From Collimonas fungivorans Ter331 (GTDB lineage: Bacteria; Pseudomonadota; Gammaproteobacteria; Burkholderiales; Burkholderiaceae_D), in NCBI RefSeq assembly GCF_000221045.1, contig NC_015856.1:1583317-1647316 (forward strand): a DNA stretch of 64,000 bases. Direction: 5' to 3'. Below the pieces are notes generated by a model. That model made no database searches, had not been told where the DNA came from, and saw only the letters and a list, made by a program, of their open reading frames with translations. Position numbers and translations under genes: made by a program. The stretch's first letter is position 1, and every line of letters begins with the position of its first letter. Below are positions 35,825 to 47,741 of the stretch, in pieces.

Positions 35825-38800
35825 TCAGCCGCGGCCGAGCAGCGCATTGTGCGCTTGTTCTTTGTCGTGCGGTTCCAGCTCAACGAGATATTGGATTCTC
35901 CCCGCGATCATGGTCGCGACCGGCAGGCCGTCGCGGAACAGTATGCGGTTGCCGGCCAGCGCCGGGATTTTCTCGCCGGGCAGCAGGGTGCCGGCCAGGT
36001 TGAGCGGATCGACCGCCGAGATGCGGACCAGGCTGCCGTCGGCAGGACGCCGCCGTACTTCGCGCAACAGCGGGATGGCTTCCGGCAAGGCGAACTGCTC
36101 GCCCGCCAGGCCGCCGACAAAACGTCCGCCGCGGATATTGCCGCGCGCTTCCAGGCGATGAAACACCGGCAGCAGCTCGCGCCATGGCGGCAGCCAGCGT
36201 GCTTCCCGTTCCAGCAGGCGCCAGAATACAACGCCGTAGCGGCGCAGCAGTACCTGCGCAATGTGTTCCAGCGCCTCCGGATCGCTGCGCGCTTTCTTGT
36301 TGGCGATGGCCGCCAGGCCGGCATTGATGCCGCTGTCTGCACGCCGCACCAAGGCCCAGCGGCCGGCTTCTTCCATGCCGCTGGGCATGGCGCTGCGCCG
36401 GCGCCGGCCATGGCTGTTGCGTTTGGCTGCCGGCAGCAGCAAGGCGCGCAGGCCGGAAAAACTGTCGGCGTTGACCAGGCCGGTCGCCACCAGCTCGCCC
36501 AGCGCGGTTTCCAGTTCAACCGGCAGCAAATGCGTATCGCTGAGCAGTTCGTCGAAGAACATTGCGCCGTCGCGCAGCAGGGCTGCGTGGACTTTTTGCG
36601 CGCGCGGCGATATTTCCGTTTGGCCGGCGAGGTTGGGCAGGCCGTTCCAGATACCCAGCTGGCGCCGCGGCAAGAGCACGATAGGCGTACTGCGCAGCGG
36701 CCCGCCCGCAGCGCGCAACGGTCCGGCGATGCGGGTCCAGACCAGTTTGCCGGCGCGGCACAGTTCGTCCAGCCACGCGCTGGAATAGTCGCCCAGCCTA
36801 GCGGGCAGCATATCGTTTTCCCAGGCGCCGGCGGCTGCTTCAAATCCCTCCAGCTGGGAAACGATGGAGGGCAGCGCATCCCGTCCTTGCAGCCGTGTAT
36901 CGGGAGACAGATGCTGCCAGTCGAACAGGAAGCGCATGAAATCCTGCCGTTCGACCGGTTCGATTTCGCGCCGCAGCTGCTTGATGGTGTAGCGATGGAT
37001 GCGCGCCAGCAGTTGCCGTTCGCACCATTCCTCGGACTCGGCGCCTGGCGTGAAGCGGCCGCGCAGGACATAACCTTCGGCTTCCAGGCCGGCCAGCGCA
37101 ATGGCTACGGTGGCGGCCGGCAGGCCGAGCGGTTGCGCGATCCTGGCTAAGGTTTGCGGTCCGAAACCGCTCAACCTGGCGCGTACGATTTCGCGGATGG
37201 CGTCGTCGCGGTTCCAGTCCTTGCGGTCATGTTCGGGCAGCTGCAGCGGCGGGCTGGAATCCGACTGCGGATAGGCAGCCTGCAGACAGGCCAGGCGTTC
37301 CAGCGGCACCCACAAGCTAAGCTCGCGGTCGATTTGCATGCGGGTCGCGCGGCCGCTGCGCGCCAGCGCTTTGAGCCAGTCGTTCCAGCCGTCCTCGGCG
37401 CTGGCCTCGGTTTGCGTAATGCAAGCCAGACTCATCAGCGCTTCATGCATTTCGTCGGCATCGCGCACATGCGGCCAGGCTTCCTCGCTGACGCTGGCGA
37501 TGGCGTCGCTGTCCAGTGCGCTAAGATCGTCGGCCGCCGCCGGATCGCTCCAGCGCCGGCTAAGCACCGCCTGGGTGCGCCGTTCTTCCAGCGGCGCATC
37601 GTCGAGGAAGGCGTAAGGCCGTGCGTTCAGCACTTCCATGGCTAGCGGCGACGGCGCCGGCAGGTCGCGCGCGACCAGGTGCAACTGTCCTTGTTCGATG
37701 CGTTTTAGCAGAACCAGCCAGCCGTCGCTGTCCATCGCTTCGTGCAGGCAGTCGTCTATGGTTTGCTCGACCAACGGATGGTCCGGCAGTTCGCGTTCGC
37801 CCACCACGTTTTCGAGGCAAGCCGCCTGGTCCGGAAATACCGCGGCCAGCAAGTCGTCGCTTTTCATCCGCTGCAGCTGCGGCGCGACCTTGCGTCCGCC
37901 GCTATAGCGCGGCAGCGCCAGCGAGGTGGTGGCATTCCAGCGCCAGCGCACATTGAACAGGGGCGCGTCGAGCAGGGCCTGGATCAGCACATGCTCGGCG
38001 TTGCCGGAGCGCAGATAGCGCCACACTTCGTCCAGGACGAAACTGTGGCTGGTCGAAAGCGAGAGCACGATGGCGTCTTCGGTGGCGGCCGCCTGCAGTT
38101 CAAAATTGAAGGTGCGGCAAAAGCGCTTGCGCAGCGCCAGCCCCCAGGCGCGGTTGATGCGGCTGCCGAAAGGTGAATGCAGTACCAGCTGCATGCCGCC
38201 TGATTCGTCGAAGAAACGTTCCATCGCCAGCGTGTCCTGCGTCGGCAGCGCACCCAGCGCGGCGCGGGCGCGCGCCAGGTAATCGACGATCTGGCGCGCC
38301 GCGCTGTCGTCGATGCCGACCTGTTCTACCAGCCAGTCGATGGCAGCGTTCAGGTTCGGCGTTTGCTCGCCATTGACTGGGTCGCCCGCGAGCAAATGGT
38401 CGATCTCGGCGCGCAGTCGTGCGACGCCGGCTGACAACTCATCGCTGCGGCCGGGCGCCTCGCCCAGCCAGAACGGGATACTGGGCGCGGCGCCATGGGC
38501 ATCCTCGACCCGCACGCGGCCGGTTTCCACCCGCAGGATGCGGTAGGAGGTATTCCCCAACTGGAACACGTCGCCTGCAATGCTTTCTACCGCGAAGTCT
38601 TCGTTGACGGTGCCAATGGCTAGTCCTTGCGGCTCCAGCAGGACGGTGTAGTCGGCGTTGTCGGGAATCGTGCCGCCCGAAGTCACCGCGGTCAGCTTGC
38701 TGCCGCGCCGGCCGCGCAAGGTGCCGGCCACCGTGTCGCGGTGCAGGTAGGAGCCGCGCACGCCATGGCGGCTGGCATAGCCTTCGGCCAGCATGTGCAG

Positions 38801-40258
38801 GATCGCGTCATAGCGCGCACGCTCCAGTCCGGCATAAGGTTCGGCGCGGCGGATCAGGGCGAACAGCGCATCTTCGCTCCATTCCTGGCATGCGACTTCG
38901 GCTACGATCTGCTGCGCCAGCACGTCCAGCGGCGCGCGCGGGATGCTCAGCGCATCGAGTTCGTCGCGGCGCACGCAATCGAGCAGCGCCGCGCATTCGA
39001 CCAGGTCGTCGCGTGAGGTCGGGAACAGGCGGCCCTTGGGCATGCCGCCGACCTGGTGGCCGGAACGCCCCACGCGTTGCAGCAGGGCGGCGATGCTGCG
39101 CGGCGAGCCGACCTGGCACACCAGTTCGACATCGCCGATATCGATGCCGAGTTCCAGCGAAGCGGTGGCGATCAATACCCGCAGCTCGCCGCGTTTGAGG
39201 CGTTGTTCGGCGTCCAGCCGGTGCTCCTTGGCGAGACTGCCATGGTGGGCGGCGACGGCCGTCGGCCCGAGCCGTTCGGCCAGGTGGCGCGCGGCGCGCT
39301 CGGCCATGCGCCTGGTATTGACGAATACCAGCGTGGTCCGGTGCAGCGCCGCCAGTTCCGCCATGCGGTCGTAGACCCGGTCCCAGACGTCGGTAGCCAT
39401 CACCGCTTCCAGCGGCACCGGCGGCAGTTCAAGCGCCAGGTCGCGGCGGCGGATATGGCCGACATCGACGATGGCGCAATCGCCGGGCGCACCGTCCGTC
39501 GATCGCCCCACCAGGAAAGCGGCGACGGCTGACAGCGGTTTCTGGGTCGCCGAGAGACCGACGCGGGTAGGCGGCCTGGGACACAGGGCGTCCAGCCGCT
39601 CCAGGCTGAGCGCCAGGTGGCTGCCGCGTTTGCTGCCGGCCACGGCATGGATTTCGTCGACGATTACGGTGCTGGTGGCGGCCAGCATGGCGCGGCCGCT
39701 GTCGGAGCAGAGCAGCACATACAGCGATTCCGGCGTGGTCACCAGGATGTGTGGCGCGCGCTTGCGCATGGCCTGCCGTTCCTGTGCAGTGGTGTCGCCG
39801 GTGCGTACCGCGGTGCGGATGCCGGGGTCGGGCAGTCCCATGCGCACCAATTCGCGGGCGATGCCTTCCAGCGGCGCCTGCAGGTTGATGCGGATATCGT
39901 TGGACAGGGCTTTCAGCGGCGAAACGTAGACCACGCTGGTTGCGTCCGGCAGCACGCCGCCGTGGGCCAGGCTTTTGCGCACCAGTTCGTCGATGGCCGC
40001 TAAAAATGCGGTCAGCGTCTTGCCGGAGCCGGTCGGCGCCGCGACCAGGGTCGGACGCCCGCCGAGCAGCAGCGGCCAGGCCTGCTGCTGGGCTTCGGTG
40101 GCGCCGGCAAAGGTACTGCGGAACCAGGCTGCGACGGCAGGATGGAACCGCTGCATGACGTCGTTGGTTGGGCGTGCCGGCGGCACCGGCGGACGCAAAC
40201 ATGCATCGTCAGGCAGTGGGAGGGGACGCGGGAGGGCAGCTTTAGATGACGTTTTCAC
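35825..40258 (-). CDS. lhr: Lhr-family superfamily 2 ATP-dependent helicase
   Basis: 1477 aa from a GTG at 40258 with GGAGAAG upstream; a TTG 24 bases earlier is possible. The DEAH-type core is at 40-430: [15 protein letters not shown] (Walker A), [33 protein letters not shown] (motif II), GLSATQ (motif III), [21 protein letters not shown]-like motif IV and [19 protein letters not shown] (motif VI). A winged-helix domain and the long Lhr-specific C-terminal region of about 600 aa follow. Lhr unwinds RNA-DNA and DNA substrates and is tied to DNA repair. This is the longest gene in the window and appears monocistronic. Confidence 0.93.
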   Translation of the reverse strand: MKTSSKAALPRPLPLPDDACLRPPVPPARPTNDVMQRFHPAVAAWFRSTFAGATEAQQQAWPLLLGGRPTLVAAPTGSGKTLTAFLAAIDELVRKSLAHGGVLPDATSVVYVSPLKALSNDIRINLQAPLEGIARELVRMGLPDPGIRTAVRTGDTTAQERQAMRKRAPHILVTTPESLYVLLCSDSGRAMLAATSTVIVDEIHAVAGSKRGSHLALSLERLDALCPRPPTRVGLSATQKPLSAVAAFLVGRSTDGAPGDCAIVDVGHIRRRDLALELPPVPLEAVMATDVWDRVYDRMAELAALHRTTLVFVNTRRMAERAARHLAERLGPTAVAAHHGSLAKEHRLDAEQRLKRGELRVLIATASLELGIDIGDVELVCQVGSPRSIAALLQRVGRSGHQVGGMPKGRLFPTSRDDLVECAALLDCVRRDELDALSIPRAPLDVLAQQIVAEVACQEWSEDALFALIRRAEPYAGLERARYDAILHMLAEGYASRHGVRGSYLHRDTVAGTLRGRRGSKLTAVTSGGTIPDNADYTVLLEPQGLAIGTVNEDFAVESIAGDVFQLGNTSYRILRVETGRVRVEDAHGAAPSIPFWLGEAPGRSDELSAGVARLRAEIDHLLAGDPVNGEQTPNLNAAIDWLVEQVGIDDSAARQIVDYLARARAALGALPTQDTLAMERFFDESGGMQLVLHSPFGSRINRAWGLALRKRFCRTFNFELQAAATEDAIVLSLSTSHSFVLDEVWRYLRSGNAEHVLIQALLDAPLFNVRWRWNATTSLALPRYSGGRKVAPQLQRMKSDDLLAAVFPDQAACLENVVGERELPDHPLVEQTIDDCLHEAMDSDGWLVLLKRIEQGQLHLVARDLPAPSPLAMEVLNARPYAFLDDAPLEERRTQAVLSRRWSDPAAADDLSALDSDAIASVSEEAWPHVRDADEMHEALMSLACITQTEASAEDGWNDWLKALARSGRATRMQIDRELSLWVPLERLACLQAAYPQSDSSPPLQLPEHDRKDWNRDDAIREIVRARLSGFGPQTLARIAQPLGLPAATVAIALAGLEAEGYVLRGRFTPGAESEEWCERQLLARIHRYTIKQLRREIEPVERQDFMRFLFDWQHLSPDTRLQGRDALPSIVSQLEGFEAAAGAWENDMLPARLGDYSSAWLDELCRAGKLVWTRIAGPLRAAGGPLRSTPIVLLPRRQLGIWNGLPNLAGQTEISPRAQKVHAALLRDGAMFFDELLSDTHLLPVELETALGELVATGLVNADSFSGLRALLLPAAKRNSHGRRRRSAMPSGMEEAGRWALVRRADSGINAGLAAIANKKARSDPEALEHIAQVLLRRYGVVFWRLLEREARWLPPWRELLPVFHRLEARGNIRGGRFVGGLAGEQFALPEAIPLLREVRRRPADGSLVRISAVDPLNLAGTLLPGEKIPALAGNRILFRDGLPVATMIAGRIQYLVELEPHDKEQAHNALLGRG

Positions 40259-40591
40259 AAGAAGACTTCTCCATGGCGACAATTTTATCGCCGTTTCTGG
40301 CCCCAGGCAGAATGACGGCTTGGTCCGCGCATGCGCCTGCCGCCGCAGCCTGCATATCGCGGCGATAGCCTTTCTAGGCTAAAATACAGCGTTTGGCCGG
40401 CATCTGCTTATGTATTGATTACGTATTGTTGGCAGAAATGCGGTTTTCCTGCAAACCGGCCACTCTCCCACACCAGCGAAAAATCGTCGTTTTTTGATAG
40501 TGAAAATGACGGAAAACTGCGAGTATTGACAGTGTCAGGCCCGATATCCATGCGGATTTTCCGCGGCTGACGAATATATGCGAGAAGCACC
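40259..40591. other. Intergenic region upstream of queE with a small palindrome
   Basis: Between the divergent helicase and queE starts. TTGACA (40526-40531) overlaps the palindrome TGACA-G-TGTCA (40527-40537), which could be a -35 box with an operator. No preQ1 riboswitch (pseudoknot with A-rich tail) was found. Nothing else is recognisable. Confidence 0.4.
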
Positions 40592-41227
40592 GTGACCTAC
40601 AGCATCAAGGAAATTTTCTACACATTGCAAGGCGAAGGCACCCATGCCGGCCGCCCTGCGGTGTTTTGCCGCTTCAGCGGCTGCAACCTGTGGAGCGGCC
40701 GCGAAGAAGACCGCAGCACGGCGGTCTGCCAGTTCTGCGATACCGATTTTGTCGGCACCGACGGCGAGGGCGGCGGCAAGTTCAAGGATAGCGCGGCGCT
40801 GGCCGATACCATCAATGCGCTCTGGCCCGAGACTTACGCCGCCAGCAAATTCGTGGTGTTCACCGGCGGCGAACCGTTGCTGCAGCTGGATGCGGCGCTG
40901 ATAGACAGCATGCACGCGGCCGGTTTCGAGATCGCCATCGAAACCAACGGCACGCTGCTGCCGCCGCCGGGCATAGACTGGATCTGCGTCAGCCCGAAGA
41001 TGGGTTCGGTGCTGAAGCTGCGCAAGGGCAATGAGCTGAAAGTGGTGATCCCGCAGGTCGGCCAGTCGCTGGCGGCATACGAATCGCTTGATTTCGAACA
41101 TTTCTATGTGCAGGCCATGGACGGCCCGCAACTGGCGCACAATCTGGAGCTGGCGATTGAGACCTGCAAGCGCAATCCGAAATGGAAGCTGAGCCTGCAA
41201 ACCCACAAGCTGCTGCAGATTCCCTGA
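40592..41227 (+). CDS. queE: 7-carboxy-7-deazaguanine synthase
   Basis: 211 aa, GTG start. Radical-SAM enzyme that contracts 6-carboxytetrahydropterin to CDG in queuosine biosynthesis. The N-terminal IKEIFYTLQGEGTHAGRPAVF and the cysteine cluster CNLWSGREEDRSTAVCQFCD are visible; the long spacing between the first and second Cys is typical of the proteobacterial QueE type. FTGGEPLLQLD binds SAM. It starts the queE-queD-tadA-ldcA operon. Confidence 0.94.
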   Translation: MTYSIKEIFYTLQGEGTHAGRPAVFCRFSGCNLWSGREEDRSTAVCQFCDTDFVGTDGEGGGKFKDSAALADTINALWPETYAASKFVVFTGGEPLLQLDAALIDSMHAAGFEIAIETNGTLLPPPGIDWICVSPKMGSVLKLRKGNELKVVIPQVGQSLAAYESLDFEHFYVQAMDGPQLAHNLELAIETCKRNPKWKLSLQTHKLLQIP

Positions 41228-41255
41228 ACAGATTTTTTAAAGAACCTTTTTACCT

Positions 41256-41705
41256 ATGCTTACCATCACCCGCAAACTTGAATTCGACGCCGGCCACCGG
41301 ATTCCCGACCACAAGAGCCAGTGCCGCAACCTGCACGGCCATCGCTATACGCTGGAAATCACTCTGGTCGGCGCCGTGATTGAAGTCGAGGGCAGTTCCG
41401 ACAACGGCATGATCATGGATTTCTCGGACATCAAGACGCTAGCGAAGCAACATCTGGTGGATGTTTGGGACCACGCGTTCCTGGTCTACGAAAAAGACAC
41501 GGCGGTGCGCGATTTCCTGGCGACGCTGCCGGACCACAAGACCGTCATCATCGACCGTATCCCGACAGTGGAAAACCTGGCGCGCACCGCCTACGATATC
41601 CTCAAGGCGGCTTACAAGGACCATTACGGCACCGGCCTGCACTTGCAAAAACTGGTGCTGCACGAAACGCCCAATTGCTGGGCCGAGATTTCCGAAGACC
41701 GTTGA
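41256..41705 (+). CDS. queD: 6-carboxytetrahydropterin synthase
   Basis: 149 aa, PTPS fold. It makes 6-carboxy-tetrahydropterin, the QueE substrate. Zinc-ligand histidines and catalytic Cys are in FDAGHRIPDH and CRNLHGHRY; GMIMDFSDIK, VWDHAFLV, PTVENLARTAYDIL and LHETPNCWAE are conserved. It lies 28 bases after queE and 12 bases before tadA. Confidence 0.94.
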   Translation: MLTITRKLEFDAGHRIPDHKSQCRNLHGHRYTLEITLVGAVIEVEGSSDNGMIMDFSDIKTLAKQHLVDVWDHAFLVYEKDTAVRDFLATLPDHKTVIIDRIPTVENLARTAYDILKAAYKDHYGTGLHLQKLVLHETPNCWAEISEDR

Positions 41706-43120
<1,415 letters not shown>

Positions 43121-43173
43121 TTCCCGCAGGCAGAGGGCGCCTGCTCTCTAATTAATTTGACTCTGACCCTAAT

Positions 43174-44034
43174 TTATTTGGTGGCGGCGAGCAGCCATTC
43201 TCTGAAGGCTTGCATCGCGGGGGTGGCTTGTTTTGATTTGAGGCGGGTCAGCCAGTAACTGCCGCTGGCGATTTCGATGTCGAACGGGCGCGTCAAGCGG
43301 CCATGCTGCAGTTCGCGGGCGAACATGCGGGCCGGCAGCAGCGCTACGCCGGCGCCTTGGGCGGCGGCTTCGGCCATGGTGAGCGAGGAATCGAATACGG
43401 TGCCTCGCAGCAGTGGACAGGGCAGGGCAGCGGCGGCGAACCAGGCGGCCCATTCGTCGGTGCGGTAGGAGCGCAGCAATATTTGTCCGGCGAGGTCGGC
43501 CGGGTCGCGCAGGAAAGATGCTACCGCGGGCGAACACATCGGCGACAGCGGCGCCGCCAGCAGCTCTTCGGCTTCCGTCGAATGCCAGGCGCCGTCGCCG
43601 AAACGGATGGCGTAATCCAGACCTTCGCCGGCGATGTCGACCCGGTTGTTGTTGGTGAACAGGCGGAAATCGACGAATGGATGGGCTTGCTGGAAATCGC
43701 GCAGGCGCGGGATCAGCCAGCCGACGGCGAAGGTGCCGACCGCGCCCACGGTCAGCACTTCGCGCAGCCGGCGGCCGTCGCCAAATTGCTGCAGCACAGC
43801 CCCTATGCGTCCGAACGATTCCGCCAGCACTGGCAGCAGGGCGATGCCCTCGTCGGTCAGCGCCAGCCCGCGCGGCAGCCGGCGGAACAGTTGCACGCCC
43901 ATTCTTTCTTCAAGATTTTTTACCTGCTGGCTGATCGCGGCTTGCGTGACGTTCAGCTCGGAAGCCGCGCGGGTGAAGCTGAGCAAGCGCGCCGAGACTT
44001 CGAAAGCGCGCAGGGAATTCAAGGGGAGGTGCAT
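43174..44034 (-). CDS. LysR-family regulator of AmpR type
   Basis: 286 aa from the ATG at 44034, with GGAG 7 bases upstream; a longer start at 44055 is less likely. The helix-turn-helix is LPLNSLRAFEVSARLLSFTRAASELNVTQAAISQQVKNLEERMGVQLFRR, the AmpR/GcvA subgroup. It is divergent from the class A beta-lactamase with 118 bases between starts. It probably activates that gene when murein-recycling fragments build up, as PenR does in Burkholderia. ldcA, a recycling enzyme, is the next gene along. Confidence 0.9.
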   Translation of the reverse strand: MHLPLNSLRAFEVSARLLSFTRAASELNVTQAAISQQVKNLEERMGVQLFRRLPRGLALTDEGIALLPVLAESFGRIGAVLQQFGDGRRLREVLTVGAVGTFAVGWLIPRLRDFQQAHPFVDFRLFTNNNRVDIAGEGLDYAIRFGDGAWHSTEAEELLAAPLSPMCSPAVASFLRDPADLAGQILLRSYRTDEWAAWFAAAALPCPLLRGTVFDSSLTMAEAAAQGAGVALLPARMFARELQHGRLTRPFDIEIASGSYWLTRLKSKQATPAMQAFREWLLAATK

Positions 44035-44152
44035 GGTGTTTCTCCATCTTTGCAATAGTATTTCTTATGTCTTGCCTTGGATATTGTAGCTTGAGCGATG
44101 GCCGGGTCAACGTTATCGTTGATGCCCTGTTCACTACATCCAGAGGGAAAAC

Positions 44153-45061
44153 ATGAAACGACGCCAGTTTGCCGGAAACCTGGGAGCTGCTCTAGGAGCA
44201 CTGGTCCTGGGTAGCTACACACAGAAATCCTGGGCCTCGGCAGCTGCCGCAGCCAAGCCGGCCGCCGATCCTGTCGCCGGGCAATTGCGCCAGATAGAGG
44301 CCAAAAGCGGCGGCCGCCTCGGTGTTGCCATCCTCGACACCGTTACCGGCCAAAGCCATTCCTACCGCGGCGACGAGCGGTTTCCGATGTGCAGCACCTT
44401 CAAGTTGCTGGCAGCCGGATTGACGCTGCATCGCGTGGATCAGGGGCGGGAGCAACTGGCGCGGCGCATCCGCTTCGAGAAGGCCGATCTGGTCCCGTAT
44501 TCCCCTGCCACCGAGAAACATGCCGGCGGCGACGGCATGTCGGTGGCGGAACTGTGCGAAGCAACCCTGACACTGAGCGACAATACCGCCGCCAACCTGC
44601 TGCTGCACAGCTTTGGCGGCCCGCCTCAGCTGACGGCCTACCTGCGCTCCCTGGGCGACAAGGTGACCCGGCTCGACCGCATCGAGCCGGACCTCAACCA
44701 GGCCACCCCGGGCGATCCGCGCGACACCACCTCGCCCAGCGCGATGCTGTCCACCATGCAACAGCTGCTGCTGGGAAATGCCTTGTCGGCCGATTCGCGC
44801 AAACAGCTGACCACTTGGCTGCTGGCGAATAAAACCGGCGACAAGCGCTTGCGCGCCTTGCTGCCGGCCGGCTGGCGCGTGGGCGACAAGACTGGCTCCG
44901 GCGCTTACGGCAGCACCAACGACATCGGCATGCTGTTCCCGCCCGGCCGGGCGCCGCTGCTGGTAGCGGCTTACCTGACCGGGACCAAGGCGTCGGAAGC
45001 AACGCGTAATGCAACCCTGGCGGAAGTCGGGCGGCTGGCGGCATCGCTGGCGGCGAAGTAA
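44153..45061 (+). CDS. Class A beta-lactamase
   Basis: 302 aa. Tat-like signal MKRRQFAGNLGAALGALVLG. All class A motifs are present: CSTFK with Ser81 (Ambler S70-xx-K73), SDN at 142-144, EPDLN at 178-182 (E166) and DKTGSG at 245-250 (K234TG). It hydrolyses penicillins and some cephalosporins in the periplasm. A Cys sits just before the active Ser, as in PenA of Burkholderia and in some carbapenemases. The position after KTGS is Gly rather than Cys, so the carbapenemase disulfide is not formed. The divergent AmpR-type gene implies inducible expression. Confidence 0.94.
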   Translation: MKRRQFAGNLGAALGALVLGSYTQKSWASAAAAAKPAADPVAGQLRQIEAKSGGRLGVAILDTVTGQSHSYRGDERFPMCSTFKLLAAGLTLHRVDQGREQLARRIRFEKADLVPYSPATEKHAGGDGMSVAELCEATLTLSDNTAANLLLHSFGGPPQLTAYLRSLGDKVTRLDRIEPDLNQATPGDPRDTTSPSAMLSTMQQLLLGNALSADSRKQLTTWLLANKTGDKRLRALLPAGWRVGDKTGSGAYGSTNDIGMLFPPGRAPLLVAAYLTGTKASEATRNATLAEVGRLAASLAAK

Positions 45062-45167
45062 GGCGACAGGCTGGAAATTCGGTCGAATTCATGGAAATAG
45101 TGGCGGCAGGCGTTGGTTTTATACCGGTTCATGCAGTGCACAAATGTGGATACCGCGGGGGATACTG

Positions 45168-45173
45168 TATAAT
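45168..45173 (+). promoter_or_regulatory. -10 box upstream of ybiT
   Basis: TATAAT at 45168-45173, 51 bases before the start codon. The -35 at 17-base spacing (TGTGGA) is poor. Confidence 0.5.
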
Positions 45174-45223
45174 GCCGCGACTATCTAACCCCATGATTCA
45201 ATTAAGAAAAGACCAAATCAAAG

Positions 45224-46825
45224 ATGTTGTCCACCGCAAATATCACGATGCAGTTCGGCCCCAAGCCGCTGTTTGAAAACATTTCCGTCAAATTCGGCGA
45301 TGGCAACCGTTATGGCCTGATCGGCGCCAACGGCTGCGGCAAGTCGACCTTCATGAAGATCCTGGGCGGCGACCTGGAGTCGTCGGGCGGCAACGTGATG
45401 CTCGATCAGAACGAACGCCTGGGCAAATTGCGCCAGGACCAGTTTGCGTTTGAAGAAATGCGCGTGCTGGATGTAGTGATGATGGGACACACGGAAATGT
45501 GGGCGGCGATGGCCGAGCGCGACGCGATCTACGCCAATCCGGAAGCCACCGACGACGACTACATGAAGGCGGCCGATCTGGAAGCCAAGTTTGCCGAATA
45601 CGACGGTTATACCGCTGAAGCGCGCGCCGGCGAACTGCTGCTGGGCGTGGGCGTCTCGATCGACCAGCATCAAGGCCCGATGAGCAATGTGGCGCCGGGC
45701 TGGAAGCTGCGCGTGCTGCTGGCGCAGGCGCTGTTTTCGAATCCGGACATCCTGCTGCTCGACGAGCCGACCAACAACCTCGACATCAATACCATCCGCT
45801 GGCTGGAAGATGTGCTGAACCAGCGCAATTCGACCATGATCATCATTTCCCATGATCGCCACTTCCTGAACCAGGTGTGCACCCACATGGCCGACATGGA
45901 CTACGGCACCCTGAAGGTTTATCCAGGCAATTACGACGACTACATGCTGGCTTCCTCGCAAGCGCGTGCGCAGCAGCTGTCGGTGAATGCCAAGGCCAAG
46001 GACAAGGTCGCCGAACTGCAGGATTTCGTGCGCCGTTTCGCGGCCAACAAATCGAAGGCGCGCCAGGCGACGTCGCGCGCCAAGCAGATCGAAAAAATCA
46101 AGGTCGAGGATGTCAAGCCATCGAGCCGCGCCAATCCTTTCGTGCGTTTCGACGGCGAGAAAAAACTGCATCGGCTGGCGGTGGAAGTGCAAGGCATCAG
46201 CAAGGCCTATGACCGGCCGATTTTCAAGAACTTCAGCATCATGGTTGAAGCCGGCGAAAAAATCGCCATCATCGGCGCCAACGGCGCCGGCAAGACCACC
46301 TTGTTGCGCAGCATCGGCGGCAGCGACATCGCTGGCCTGGCGGCCGACAGCGGCCTGGTGAAGTGGGCGGAAAACGCCAACGTCGGCTATATGCCGCAGG
46401 ATCCGACTGAAGATTTTGCCACCGACAAGACGCTCACCGACTGGATGGGACAATGGACCCAGGAAGGCGACGATGACCAGGCGGTACGTTCCAGCCTGGG
46501 CCGCCTGCTGTTCAGCGGCGACGACGTCAAGAAATCGGTCAAGGTGTTGTCCGGCGGTGAAAAGGGCCGCATGATGTACGGCAAGCTGATGCTGGGCCGC
46601 CATAACGTGCTGCTGCTGGACGAGCCGACCAACCACATGGACATGGAGTCGATCGAGTCGCTCAACATCGCTCTGGAAAAATATGCCGGCACCCTGATCT
46701 TCGTCTCGCATGACCGCGAGTTCGTCTCGTCGCTGGCTACCCGCGTATTGGAAGTCAAGGAAAACGAAGTGGTCGACTTCCAGGGTTCCTACGAGGATTA
46801 CCTGAGCAGCCAGGGCATCGAGTAA
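45224..46825 (+). CDS. ybiT: ABC-F family ribosome-associated ATPase YbiT
   Basis: 533 aa, two ABC cassettes in one chain with no membrane segment. Walker [12 protein letters not shown] (first) and [11 protein letters not shown] (second). Signatures: [16 protein letters not shown], a YbiT-specific variant in the first cassette, and LSGGEKGRM in the second. Walker [13 protein letters not shown] and [12 protein letters not shown]. The linker carries the [26 protein letters not shown] segment that reaches into the ribosome E site. It acts in translation on stalled ribosomes. A very strong terminator follows. Confidence 0.94.
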   Translation: MLSTANITMQFGPKPLFENISVKFGDGNRYGLIGANGCGKSTFMKILGGDLESSGGNVMLDQNERLGKLRQDQFAFEEMRVLDVVMMGHTEMWAAMAERDAIYANPEATDDDYMKAADLEAKFAEYDGYTAEARAGELLLGVGVSIDQHQGPMSNVAPGWKLRVLLAQALFSNPDILLLDEPTNNLDINTIRWLEDVLNQRNSTMIIISHDRHFLNQVCTHMADMDYGTLKVYPGNYDDYMLASSQARAQQLSVNAKAKDKVAELQDFVRRFAANKSKARQATSRAKQIEKIKVEDVKPSSRANPFVRFDGEKKLHRLAVEVQGISKAYDRPIFKNFSIMVEAGEKIAIIGANGAGKTTLLRSIGGSDIAGLAADSGLVKWAENANVGYMPQDPTEDFATDKTLTDWMGQWTQEGDDDQAVRSSLGRLLFSGDDVKKSVKVLSGGEKGRMMYGKLMLGRHNVLLLDEPTNHMDMESIESLNIALEKYAGTLIFVSHDREFVSSLATRVLEVKENEVVDFQGSYEDYLSSQGIE

Positions 46826-46861
46826 ATCGCAGGGCGCGGGAATATTTCTGCGCCATGAAGT

Positions 46862-46907
46862 AAAAAAAGCGTGGCAGATAAACTCTCTGCCACGCTTTTT
46901 TTTTTTA
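46862..46907. terminator. Bidirectional terminator after ybiT
   Basis: A7 then AGCGTGGCAGA (46868-46878) pairing with TCTGCCACGCT (46886-46896), then T10. It also ends the convergent gene at 46920. Confidence 0.94.
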
Positions 46908-46919
46908 TCACCGCATCAC

Positions 46920-47480
46920 TTACGGCTGCGGCCGTTCGCCCAGGTACAGCAGCTGGTCCAGCCGCCCGCGCAGGCTGCGGGCGATTTCCTCGCCCTTGGC
47001 CTTGAGCACCGCCTCCAGGTATTGCTGGCGCAGTTCGCGGAAATCCTGGATGCTGCTGGCGCGTTCGACCTTCAGTTGCAGGCCGTAGCCGCGCAAGCCG
47101 ATCATGCTCTTGATGGTGTCGTTGTAAAAGTGATAAATCGCTTCAAACTGGGTTTGTCCCGGTGGCAGCACCTGCTCGGCCGATGCGGGCGCGGAGGGCG
47201 GCGGCACGCTTCTCGATGCGGGGGCTTCAGTTGGGGTAGGGCTGCTGCCTGCGCTTGCCTTGGCGCTGCCGCTATCGGCGCTGGCCTGGATCAGGCCGGC
47301 TTGCAGCAACTCGTCCAGGTGTTCCTGGCCCAGGCCCAGGCCGGCTACCTTGCGCAGCAATTCTTCGTTGCTGGTCTTGCCGTCCACCAGCAGCAGCAGC
47401 GTACGCAGGCGCGGCGCCACGGCCTGGCCGCGTGTTGCTATTTCGGTACGGCCGCGATCGGTTTTGTCGAAAATTATCAT
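46920..47480 (-). CDS. Unknown two-domain protein
   Basis: 186 aa, with an AGGGA ribosome site. The N-terminal 65 residues (MIIFDKTDRGRTEIATRGQA, RLRTLLLLVDGKTSNEELLRKV, LDELLQAGLI) look like a small winged-helix domain. A Pro/Ser/Ala linker spans about 66-108. The C-terminal 75 residues are helical (FEAIYHFYNDTIKSMIGLRGYGLQL, RQQYLEAVLKAKGEEIARSL). No signal peptide. I do not recognise a function; similar small proteins occur next to nadA or ybiT in related genomes only as far as I recall. Confidence 0.7.
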   Translation of the reverse strand: MIIFDKTDRGRTEIATRGQAVAPRLRTLLLLVDGKTSNEELLRKVAGLGLGQEHLDELLQAGLIQASADSGSAKASAGSSPTPTEAPASRSVPPPSAPASAEQVLPPGQTQFEAIYHFYNDTIKSMIGLRGYGLQLKVERASSIQDFRELRQQYLEAVLKAKGEEIARSLRGRLDQLLYLGERPQP

Positions 47481-47741
47481 GTTGTCCCTGTGTTCTTATA
47501 GTGCATCCAACAAAATGCTCGGACATTCAGCCCGGCAGATTTTTGTTTATGACAATTGTTAAATCATAGTACGGGAGTTCATTCTTGCTTGCAATAAGGA
47601 TATGCTCACACGCAATGTCAAGGTTGGCGGTAGAATTCCTGTCCCGATGCCTCCCGATTGCTGCTGAAAAATATCTTGTTGCGCCTTCTGTCGTATCATT
47701 GCGTATTACCGCAGCTCATGACCCTCTCACCCATCGTAGCC

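Noticed and set aside
40259-40591. preQ1 riboswitch upstream of queE
   Set aside because: No short C-rich hairpin with A-rich pseudoknot tail is present; only a small TGACA-G-TGTCA palindrome was found.
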